In this document: one piece after another, positions 46,101-58,100 of the stretch
How positions within the stretch are numbered: position 1 is the stretch's first letter
How the letters are laid out: every line of letters begins with the position of its first letter
Assembly: GCA_002633025.1 (NCBI GenBank)
Contig: NMRB01001720.1
Span: 51,947-115,946 of the forward strand
DNA length: 64,000 bases
From: Notospermus geniculatus
Taxonomy: Eukaryota; Nemertea; Pilidiophora; Heteronemertea; Lineidae
Direction of reading: 5' to 3'
The notes under the pieces: generated by a model
Told to the model about the DNA's origin: nothing
The model's input: the letters and a program-made list of their open reading frames with translations, nothing else
Databases searched by the model: none
Position numbers and translations under genes: made by a program

Positions 46101-49100
46101 AATGACGTCACAGGGGTCAAGGCCGTGAACTCTGCTCACATACTCACCAACGCTCGCTATCATGCTGGCGACTTTCCCGTAGTTACCACCAGCTGGGGGT
46201 TTCATTTTGTCCATCCGGGTATCTTTGTCATTGTTTGGGTGTGCGAGGATGAAGGCCGAATTCTCCTCTTTGGTGATGTTCATGTAGAAGCAAATATCGG
46301 TGGCTGAATGCGGAGAAAACAGCGAGTTAACATCTTATTTATTCGCACAATAGTGGACGTTCAGCGACGAAGCTCCGAGCAGAATCTTTTCGATGGCCCT
46401 CCACCATCTTGTTTTCACGGGATTTCTTGCCGACTCAGGCATGTGCGCACTTATGTCTGGTAGCAAAAATAGATAAGCTTATCTATTTTTGCTGGTAGGC
46501 ATATCCTTATTTCGTGACCAATCGCATGTTCGGGTTTGCCAACAGACTCAGTGCGCAGGCGGGAATCCACCGTAGAAACCAAGATGGCGGAGCCGTGGAA
46601 ACGATGAGTTTAGGCACTAGATTCACCCCTTATATGTATTTGACTAATTGATTGATTAATTGCTTGATTGACTGTCGATCTTTGAACGTTACCTTTCATG
46701 ATGTGACGCGGCCCAGGATTCAGCTGTATCGTAGAACCAGGATGAATTTGCAGTACGCCGACAAGGCTCACGCCGTACCTGTAATCAAACGGGAATATGT
46801 CATCCAAAGAAGAAAGCACAAAAATTGATACACAGAGTGGTAAATATCAAGAAGTCAACTTCCAGGACTTAGCAAATTTTCGATCCTAACCGGGGTCTTC
46901 TTTTCTGAAATCTAGTGTGGAAAAGTGCCAGCCTGAAGAAGACCCCGGTTGGGGTCGAAAATTTGCTAAGTCCTGGAAGTTGACTTCTTGATATTTACCG
47001 GGAATATGTCAGATGTTTAATGCTGATCCCCAGCATTTCGGGAGGGGATCGGTGTTCCTTCCCAAAGTTGGCTCCTGTCTTCAAAGCAAAGTAGGCCTAC
47101 TTCTGCCTATAGGTTACACTGGAAGTTGTCCTTTGCAAAGTCAAGCACAGTAAACCCAAACGCAAGGCTACGGAGCGGATAGATGCATCAGCGTCACTTA
47201 CTTTCTGTGCGCATGAAAACTAGCATACGTAAAACTCTTCCCCTCGTACTCGCCGAAGAACTGGCTATCACCGAGTTTAATATGATATATTTCGTTCCCT
47301 GAGCATCGACCGTACAGACGCTGCCATTCCTCTGACGACGTTTGGCCTTCTCTGAAAGCGACGAAAACACACAATAACAGTTCACGAGAAACGTTGCGAA
47401 CAAGGCTTTGGCTACTGACCTTGCCGTATCAACCACCTCACCGTTGTCCCGATAGCTGTGGGTAAACTCGGCAACCTCAACTCCTTGGCTGAGGAGGCCA
47501 GGCAGCCAGGCCATCTGGCCATGTGCGAAGGGTGCAGGAGGAAGTGAGCTGCCATCTTTGGCACCGCATTGAGGATAAATCTGCGCCATCTTGCTCTTTT
47601 CAGTATACTGAGTATACTCACGCACTTGTACTTCGACCACATCCGCCAACCGTACTGCCTCAAACTACAATGTAGGCTTATAATATAGATCCTGACAGGG
47701 TGCCATTGCACTCTTAGCCGAAAAGGTTCTTTGGTGCCACACCAGGAGAACCCTCTGATTTAAGAACCCTCGGGTTGTTTAAGAACCCCTAGATGTTCCA
47801 GATAGAACCTTTCCCTCAAAAAAGGGTTCTACCTGGAACCTTTATGGGTTCTTTGGCGACAGAAAGGTTCTATATGGAACCCTTTCGGGTTCTTAGAAGG
47901 TTCTATATAGAACCTTGGGGTTCCTCTGGTGTGGCACAAAGAACCCCTAAAGAACCTTTTTGGCTAAGAGTGTGGGTCTCCTACAAAGGGATGTGCCCCA
48001 CGGGATAAGAAGATACCGTATACGTACTGTCCTCTCGACGTGTGTAGCAGAAGTGTGACCAGCGTGGAGGTAGCAGGCGAAAGACAGTTATTGGCTAGTA
48101 AGGCATATTTGAATTCATCTTCACATACAACATGCTCTGAAACGAAGATAGCCACATGGTGTAAGGCAGGAGGAAACCGTCAGAGCGAGTTCCCTACTCT
48201 GTTACACGAATAACAGGTGTGACAGGAATCAACGTCCTAGGAATGCAAGTCCGCCAAACAATAGCCCGCTATTGTAAGGTTATATTCGCATGGTCATGGT
48301 CTGTCCAGCCATATATTCTAATTCCTCGCTGAACAATAAGACCGGACTTTGATTCCAGGGGTACTTTGATCCCTATTACACCTGGCCTGGTTGGGAATCG
48401 AACCTGCAACCTTTATAAAGGATGGATGGCAGTTTTTTTCACTGCGCCACACTGCAGTGAATTCACGAATTCCTCGAAATAATCCATGACTGAATTGGAA
48501 GAATGAACATAACTTACCAGCAAACTTAACATGGAATTTATTTTCAGGTCGAAAGATTTGGACATATTGTGGGCACATGGGTGCATAATCCTTTACTGCC
48601 CAGGATCGTAGTATCGTATGCTGATCCTGAAAAAAGCAACACATGGGCATAAATAGGTCAAAGGTCAATGACGGTGCCACCCTCAATGAGGTCAATTGAG
48701 CAGTTATCAGTCAGATCAAAGGCCGTTTGATGACGATGATGGCCTTCATAAAGGTCACATTGGAGGTTCAAAAGGAAATAAGCATACAACTATGTCTTTG
48801 ACAATATGAAGAGAGGTCAGTCTTGGAGGAAGGCAAAGGTCAGATGTTGATGACCTTCAAGAAGGTCACTTTTCAGGAAGATGACATTGAAACATGATTC
48901 AAAGAGCAGTGTACTCACAACAGCATTTTTATCTGCATAATTCCTGGCAGTGAGGATGAAGCAGGCCTCAGCCTCTTGCATTCTGCAACAAAATAAATTG
49001 ATATAAAATTGAGCAGACGACACCTATCTTCTGGTACGAGAGATTTTGGAGACAGACAGATGGACTATTGGATGGACAGACGGCGGATGGACAGACGGAT

Positions 49101-52100
49101 GTAAAATTCAAGGTTCTCTTACCTGCACCTTGTCATGTCGGCATCCTTCAGGGCCGATCCTTGTATATAAATAACCCTCTGTGCCCATATTGGGACTTGT
49201 AATATCATCCGCATTGTGGGGTCCAGCTCACAAGGGGATAGTAGCACTACAAAATAATCCTGAAAGAGGAAATGGTTGGCGTACTGAGGCCTGTTTAATA
49301 AAGTGAGTTTAGGCTAATGGTAACCTTAACTTCAATGCATTTGGTTAAAAGTACCATTAGCTTAAACACTTTATGAAACAAGCCCCTGATAAACAAACCG
49401 CAAAAGATGTAACACAAAGTATGAACTGTGACTTTAATGGTCTGTGGTGAGTTTAATGCTTGCAGGAGGAAACCGGAGGACCCAGACACAAACTGCACTC
49501 CCAAAGAATGCCTTCCCCTCTATTGCCTTATTATTCTCTTAGCAGACACCTCTGCCAGGAGGACACCTAAGTCAAGTCCAAAATGGGTCATCTATTCATT
49601 TTGACCTCGTTTATCTGGACACCCAACAATTAAGGACAGTATGTCTCAGGTCCCAAAGATGTCCTCAATAGAAAGGTCCTATAAAAGGGAGTAAGAAATA
49701 AAAGTGGAAGATAAGAAGTGGGAAATTTTGCACTTTTGTGCGAATTTTTCAATTTCTCAAATTGGGGTGAAATTTTTTTCCATTTTGGAAAATATCACCC
49801 GAAAAATCAGACAAAATGTCACGTCATTTTCTCAAAATGGAAAAAATCGATCCCAATTGAGAAATTGAAAAATTCGGGCAAATGCTCCAAAATTCCCACT
49901 TCTTATAATTTTCCACTTTTATTTCTTACTCCCTTAGAAGATTTTCTTCACTTACTTGCAATTTTGGATGGGCATAGAACTCGTTAAGAAAATCCATGAT
50001 CGTGTCCGCGTGTAATGCTGTAGCGCAGACGACCACGTGTTTCTCTGTTTGTGCTCGGTGACTGCTGTATGTACCGCCCTGTTTTTGCCTCTCCATCCAC
50101 GTGAAGGCTAGCTGCTCCAACTGAAAGACACGACATGACAGTCAGCTAAGAAAGGTAGTGAAGTACTGAAGATCAAGTCTATTGTTTGGCAGCACATGTC
50201 CTACATGTCCTATTGTTCACCGACAGCCTTGCTAGATTTGCGTACACGCAAAGTTGCGAAGGCTTTATGAATATGGCCCCTACACTGTTAGAAATAACAG
50301 AAGATTTTACAGAAAATCTGTGCAGCAGAGTCCCCAGCACTGGATCTGTAAAATTACAGAGTGATCTGTAAAACTACAGACTTAAATAAATGTTAACAGA
50401 GACTTGACTGGAGGCTGACCAAATTATATTTCATACTGCTCTCAGAAGGCATCGTAATTGGATGTCCAGTGGAGTCCAACCAATACAGGAAAACATGAAT
50501 CATACCATAAAAAATTTATGTAAATTTACAGAAAGTGCTGGGGACTCTGCTGCAGGCACTTTCTGTAAAATTACTGCAAAATTACTACTGTAAAATTAAT
50601 AATTTCTAACAGTGATAGGCCATTACATCGGTTTCCCGCGCTTGAGGTACGGTCTCCGCAGGCATGTTTGGAGCAGAACTAGATCCTAGTTTTTTACTTG
50701 GTAGGGTCTTCGTTTCTTACAGGTCTTGGGTCCTGGGTCTTCGTTTTATACACACCCGTTCTGTGCTTTCAAGACAGTCATACGAGAAACGGCCAGAAAA
50801 GTGTATCACTATATAACTGTGCTACTGGCGTTGTTGGTTGTGCACTGAACATGAGTTCGCCTAAGCCACGAACAAAATATCAGTCTCAGAGAATTAAAAA
50901 AAAACTGGGCAAAAAAGGTCGCTTGCAACTATGTTACCTGGGGTCTTTTGGGTGACAACCTTTTAGCTATTGTTTTCGCACACAATTGAAACACAGTGGA
51001 AATAAAGATATATCTCTTTTTTATTTCCATACCTGTGTTGGAACGACAACTAACGCGGCTGCTATCATGATCATCATGAAAAGCTGACTAGGCCAGATAT
51101 CAGGCGTGTAATCTCCGTAGCCGACAGTTGAGAATGTCACAATGACAAACCACAATGCACCAAAGAAATCCATGTGTTGATAGCCGCCGCGCTGCAACTG
51201 TTGTACACCACAAACACTGAAAAATAGAAAAAGGCAAAACAGTGAAAAATGTGAAACATCTGACAGCAAGATTATCAGATTCTTGTCCATGTATGGGGTG
51301 AAGATGCATGTTAAAATATGTGTGGCTTTCAAGTTGTGGCGCTTTGATGATTTGCTGTTGTGTTGGTTGGAAAAGCCTTCCTTTTTTGTTTGTTGACGTT
51401 AATTAACATTTAGTAGTGTCTGGCTTTGATACAACTGATTTCAAGTCAGATTCCTTCAAATTGGACGTCCGTCCTGGGGCAAATCTACATACTGGCAACG
51501 TACTTTTTAAACTCACAAAATTCTCACCTGGTAAAAATAATACAAGTTAACGTAGCCATGAGAATGAGGATTTGTTGTGAGAGAGCAGATTGGGACTTCT
51601 GCATTGCTCGGTGGAGGTCATTCTGAAACGGAATGGTTGGATGCATCATCATTTACAGTTAATCCATCAGACAGCCTCGAGTGCTTTTTATCTTAGTCTC
51701 ATCAGCAACTCTACGTTTTACCTCATCCTGAAGTTGTCGTCACGTACGCCTACTTTTTGCATACGAGACGTCCCGAAGGAAGAGATTAGCGTAAAGCCAA
51801 TTTTTCCTGTCTCTTCACGTACCAGCATATTCTCCAATGCACTTTTGGCAAGCCAGCAGTTTAGAAATACAGGGATGAAAAGGCACCGTAATCTCGACCA
51901 GAAAATCTGGAAAAGAAAAAAGGGTTTAAGCCGGAGCATGCGACATCTTGGCCCGTTAGAAGCCTCCTCAACTCTAAGGTCCACGTTAAGCTTTTGTATT
52001 CTGCCCTGCAAACAACAGCTAAAGGTAAACCTTAGAGTTAAGGAAGCTTCTAGAATACGGTCCCTTGTCCCGTATTCTAGAAGCCTCCTTAACTCTAAGG

Positions 52101-55100
52101 TTCACTTTAAGCTTTTGTATTCTGCCCTGCAAACAAGCTAAAGGTAAATCTTAGAGTTAAGGAGGCTTCGAGAATAAAGTCCCTTGTAAAATTGTCGGGA
52201 AAAGGGCTTTGACGGGTTGACCGTGTTTGAAGGAGGTTTGAAGCATTCTAAACGACGCTGTACCAATGGTTTGATTGAAATACATGTACAAACAGTTTTT
52301 TCTGAAATGACCCAACTCGTTCGTTCCGGAATAATTCCTTTTTTTAGACTGTGCAAGGTGTCGTCTGCTAAGCCATCACACATCAACATTGCTAATCCTG
52401 ATTGATGCCACGCAATCACTTGTTGATCTCCGTTCCACAGAGAAAATTAGCCAGACTTTTTAACCATGGGTCAATTATTTGATGCACACACCTACGTACA
52501 TGCGCTGCATCGGCGCAGAGGCAGCAGGTGACGGATAAAAAAACTCGCAGCAGTACGTAAATCAGTTGTGATGGCTACTGGGCGTGATAATGTTCTCTCT
52601 GATTGAAGGTGACCAAACAAATGCGGCATGGTTAATGGGAGTGGGGGGACTTTATAGCAAGATTCATGCCAACTGTCCATCTAGTGTAAAAAATGTCTTG
52701 CTTTGTCGCAAAAATAGCCGGGCTTGAAAACCGCCATCGATCCGAGATTGGAAACCATCGTCGTAGCAAGTGGCAGAAGCAAGTGGTTCCATTGTGAGTG
52801 TGTGTGTGTTGGGGGGAGGGAGGGGGAGTCGCCTGCCTATTGATTTTAGTGGGTTGGTGGGTCTTTAACACGGGTGTGATTTGTTCCAGTATTCTGAAAA
52901 GTTATCCAGGTAAAATTGTCCAGATGATCCAGGTAAACTGTCTCCACACCCGTCGAGGTGAGATCATCACATGACACAATAGGGAGGTTTAGAAATCAAA
53001 CGATAAACGTTAACGTTATTTTTCATACTACACATTAGCCAGATTTCATACTGCATTTTCGCTACAAAAATAACGTTGTCGTTAACGTTTACGTTTATCG
53101 TTTGATTTGTAAACTTTGCAAAAACGACCTTGAAAGTTCGGGGGAATTGTACTTACAGTTACTATAAAAGGAAATGTGTTGAATAATTCGAGGATGAATG
53201 ATGGGGCAAGGATGAGCTGGAGGATGTTGCCCTGAAAAGAGAAGTATTAATTAGCTCTTAATTAGGTAGAAGTTAATTAGGTCAACTGAGTGAAGGATGG
53301 AGATAGGGATGAAGCCCTGTACGTCAAATTAATTTCCGTCTTAATGGGCAAAAAGTTAATTAGGTCAGACCAGACAAGGTTGAGATGAAGGATGTTGCTG
53401 AGATAATGGCTCGAATTAACTAACTGTTAAATTAAAAAGGCGATTTATTGAGTCACTTTAGGCGAGAATGCGTTGGATGGAATATTGCCCTGGATTAGGA
53501 AATGAGAGTGAACGAAGCGAAAAAGAGGAATGGAGAGGAGACTTGGAGTNTGAAAGAGGAAAAGAGAAGATGAGAGATGGTTAAAGAGAGACTGAGAAGA
53601 ATGACGGGAAAGGAAGGGAAGTTCAGAGGAAGACAGAAGGTAAAATGGAAGAAGATTAAACACGAAGAATGGAGGTGAGAATGAAAGAAGAAGGAAAAAT
53701 GAAAGAAAATCAAAAAGCGAACAATGAGATTGAGAAAGATAGAATGTATTTAAGAGGAGGAACATAAGGAGGAATGAAAGAAGGTTATAAGGGAATAGGA
53801 AAGGAAGTAAGAGATGAAAGAAGAACAGCAAAAAGGAGAGTGAATGAAGATTATTTAACAATTTGAAAGGAAATAGAGTGAAAGAATAACAAAAACAAGA
53901 ACGAAAGAAGATTATTAAACAATTGGTAACGATTTACGAGTGACAGGTACAACAGAATGAAAAATGAAAAAGAAGATTGTAAAAGTACAAATATAAAGTC
54001 ATGTGACTCACCTTGTAGCCAAGGTAGGTTACAAGCATTGTCTCAGTAAGACTAATCACAGCGACCGTTACTTGTGTCACCCACAACCAATGGCTACGGT
54101 TCACGTAACCTATCGCCGTCCTGGAAGAAAAGGAAATTAAAAGTCATCAATATATCAGAGATGTATTGTATGGATTTTTCCATCAGGGCCGAAGCTGTGT
54201 GGTGATGTTCAGAGGCCATCTCAAGCTATTCATGCCCCTCATTTGGATGAGGTCTTTGGCTGATGTTCAGAAAAGCTAGCCAACGCTTTTATTTCAAGTT
54301 TTGTAGTACATTTACATTGAACCTCGCTGTGCAAATCATGTCCTTGCCAGCTGGCTCGTTGGCCGAGTGGATAGAGCGGTGTACTTCAAATCAGAAGGCC
54401 GACGGTTCGAATCCCTAAATTACTACAATTTTTTTTCTTTGAGTAGTGTAAGAGGTATCCGGAGATGTTGACAGCTCTGTCGCCTGAAGGCAAATAAGGT
54501 GGCGCCCTCCTGGCGTCGTGGGGTCTATCATGTTCTGAGCCTTCGTTTGAGGTGTTTGCAGGGCGTTTGCAATTATCTTGCTCGTCGCATGGGGGCTTTT
54601 TGTTCGTTCACGTCAGCTTTAATGCCCCAATCACACTGAGCTAGTTCTCAGGACGTTCTTGAAAATTTTGCCGAACAGGCTCAAACTGTGTGCGAACGGA
54701 GTGAACGTAGTGGCAACTTTTAACAGTCTTTTTACGAACTTCATGGATGGGAAGGGTGCTCCAGAACATCGAGGCATTATTTGGCCAAGGGTTACACGTT
54801 CTAGCCCGTTTTACGATTTTTTAGGACGGGGCAGGACGTTTTGAGAACTACTTCAGTGTGACATGCCTTTTATGGATTGCCTCCTTACCATTCTATACTT
54901 GCATTTTTTCGGAATTCTTCTACCGACGAATACTTCTCCTCTGCCGTCAGTTCGATACACGGGCCACAACCCGAGCTGGAAGACGAAAAAACCGCTCATT
55001 TTGTATGCGCTATTTAACAGGACGAAGAGAGGCATGGCCGACATTTTGGGAAATAACACACTTACATGTATGCTAAGTAGGAAACGGCTTTTAGTGTGTT

Positions 55101-58100
55101 ATCCTGAAGTGTTATTCGTTTTCGACAGAAAGTANAAGTAGCCGTCAACCTGCTAGACTAATTACACTGACTGGTCAGGAGTACAAACAGATGTTTATGA
55201 TAGGCCTAAAACATATAACCAGGCAGGCAGTTGTTCAATAGAGGAAACTGTGGGCCAGTTTGTGTGAGTCAGGGGGGGGGGCATGTAGACATTATTTACA
55301 CTCATGCAAAAAGTGCAAGCACTTATTCCACCATAGATCTGAGAAAATTCCATAAGATTATTGACAAAGTATTTTTGGTTACAGAACCTCAGGATTTCAA
55401 TATTTTTAGTGATATTTCTCATTACTTTCTGAACGAACCTAAGCTCACCAACTTATCATCCATTTCATTCTCAAAATTATAATATCACCCTTTAATATGC
55501 AATCATACATGTATAAACATACCAAAGAGGCCTTATACATGATGGAATGCAAGGAAAACAGAAGACACTGATGAATTTATCGTCTCTGCTAAAATACGTC
55601 ACCTCCTAGGATGGAATGGAACACCTCTGTATAACTGTCCTATGGAGGCTGAGGCGGCTGACCTCAAAAGATCATGGTTTTTATGATTATTTGTCTTCCT
55701 GCTGAGGTAGGCCTAATTTAGTTTGACAACCGACATGTCTCACTGCACACTCGCTGATTTCGCCTGAGCAAAGTAATACACTCATGCTGGGCTCAAGTGA
55801 AATGATATCTCCCTAGGTCAATACGTACATTTCGTTGTTTCGTTGTCATTTCGTTATTTCGTTAAGTATCATAAGCCCAAAAAATATGGACATCGACTGT
55901 GGATTGTGACTTTTTTATTCTTTAGCATGAATTGTGATATTTTGTCGTGAGGTTTATGTCCGCGAAACGGTTAAAAACTGCACGACTTCCAATTTTGCAG
56001 ACATGTATGGATTTAGACATGTGTGCTGAACATGTACCAGCACTACATAGGCCAGTCGTAACACAAACCGTGATGTCGCGGAACCGGCTCGCTTATGAAA
56101 GAAACTAGAACGATAGTCATGAGTGAATGAAGTAAAACAATAACACTTAATTTCAAGGCCTTTGTCATTGAGACAAAAACTCTATAATTGATAAGTTTAA
56201 AGTGACGTGAGTCACACCGATAGTTACAAAACCATGCAATTAAGGGGTTTGCAATGCAATGATATCATCTAACACATGATTAGTAAGAGCTTTGGCATTT
56301 GAGAAAATTTACACAGTAAACAACTGCACACCCACAACGACAATAAAATAGATTAAAAGGGCGTTGAGACTGGGAGAAGTTTCCATTTTTCTTGACCAGA
56401 ATAGTGCTCAGATCAATTCTGATGACAGTTCTCCAGAATAGTGCTCAGATCAATTCTGATGACAGTTCTCCAGAATAGTGCTCAGATCAATTCTGATGAC
56501 AGTTCTCCAGAATAGTGCTCAGATCAATTCTGATGACAGTTCTCCGAGGATGACAGGCTTTGAGGACACACTGTTGAAATGCCTCGGAGCAAAATAAAGG
56601 CATGTCTACACCATCAACATTTTTTCAAAAGATTTCTGCAACAAAACATTTTGAAAACTGTTTTGGAAATGTTGCAGCTTGTTTCGGGGTTGGTCTTCAC
56701 TCTGCAACATTATCAAAACATAACATGTTTTCAAATTGTTTTACAAAAGTTAAGGCCTGTCTACACCATCAACATTTCCAAAACATTCGAAAAACATTTA
56801 GTTGCAACAACTCTGCAACACCCTGTTTTGAGATTGTTGCACAGTGTGGACAGACTTGCAACAATATTCAAAACAGTTTTCGAAATGTTGCAGAAGAATG
56901 CACATGACATCTGCGACATTTCTAAAACATTTTCAAAACACTGTCCACACTGTGCAACAATCCAAAACAAGGGTGTGGCAGATTTGTTGCAACTAAATGT
57001 TTTTAGAAATGTCTTAACTTTTGTAAAACAATTTGAAAACATGTTTTGATAATGTTGCAGAGTGTACATGTACCACCCCGAAACAAACCGCAACATTTCT
57101 AAAGTTTTCAATATGTTTTGTCGCAGAAACGTTCTAAAAATATTGATGGTGTAGACAAGCGTTAAGGTAGGCCTACCCTCGATTTGCCACGGTGATATCT
57201 CATATTTTCCTAGCTTTGAGGTCAGTCACTGATATCCGTCTCAGCCCACTCGTAATATTTCCAGTACAGCTCAAGGAGCATTATGTCGATCAAGGACTAT
57301 CGTTTCATGATGTCCTTTAATCAGTAGACCTCAGGATATACCCTTGTGTTGTCGATGTCATCATACTTATGGATTCCATAGCAACAAAAGTAATCAGCCA
57401 TGGTCATTGGGTACATGCTTTTATATTGTTATGTGTGAAAGCTTAAAAACTTGATATAATATCTGACCTTCACCAGCAAAAGTAGGCGCTTGTCGCAACC
57501 GAGGAAAGGTTAACGGCATTCCAACGCAATAGCTGAAATGTACGTCTCTGCTGGTTGAGAGTGGAAAGCAGTGATAACAGTTGAGTAAACTGATGACCAA
57601 TGATGATCACCTGCGACAAACGCCTACTGGAGCGGGTCACATATTCGATCGTCGGGCTGGTTGTCGCCATCTTGTCCAAACAAGGCCATCGACTGCGTCT
57701 TTAGCCTTGTCCCAATCATGTCATCTTTTGCTTTAACTCATAAATTATAAATGGATCTGACCCCTACTTGACCCCGCCTCCGAGTCCGAGCCAATCAGAA
57801 CTCGTGAAACAAATCGCCGTTGGGCACTTTCTCTTCTCTTCCCGCACACAATTGTAACACGGATTTTGATTGGCACGTCGATTAGCCTTCGCACACCGAT
57901 GATTGGCTGAGGCTCTAACCGCCTCAGAAGCGGGATATGTGATGGATTCAAACCAGGCTAGATGGACTGGTGAGAATCGGATGGTTGTCGCAGTCACACT
58001 GGGCGTTTGGACTTCATCATAGTGAACAGACCTCTTAGTTTGAATCTACAGCATGCATGTCATTGCTTTCACAGGGAGATACATTCAGCAGTAGGCCTAA

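Larger units (their letters stand above)
41551..53447. repeat. Tandem block A (11.9 kb direct repeat)
   Basis: Starts CAAAGCGTTTCTGAT directly after the end of block B and ends GCGATTTA, after which sequence is unique. It is longer than B mainly through extra mobile elements (44115-44419, 46803-46998, 47709-47972, 49284-49388, 50281-50615) and a longer minisatellite. The junction shows no more than one base of homology. Confidence 0.92.

Noticed and set aside
53445-53861. 138-codon minus-strand frame rich in Leu, Phe and Ser, looking like a membrane protein
   Set aside because: Translation of the complement of a purine-rich intron tract, interrupted by an ambiguous base.
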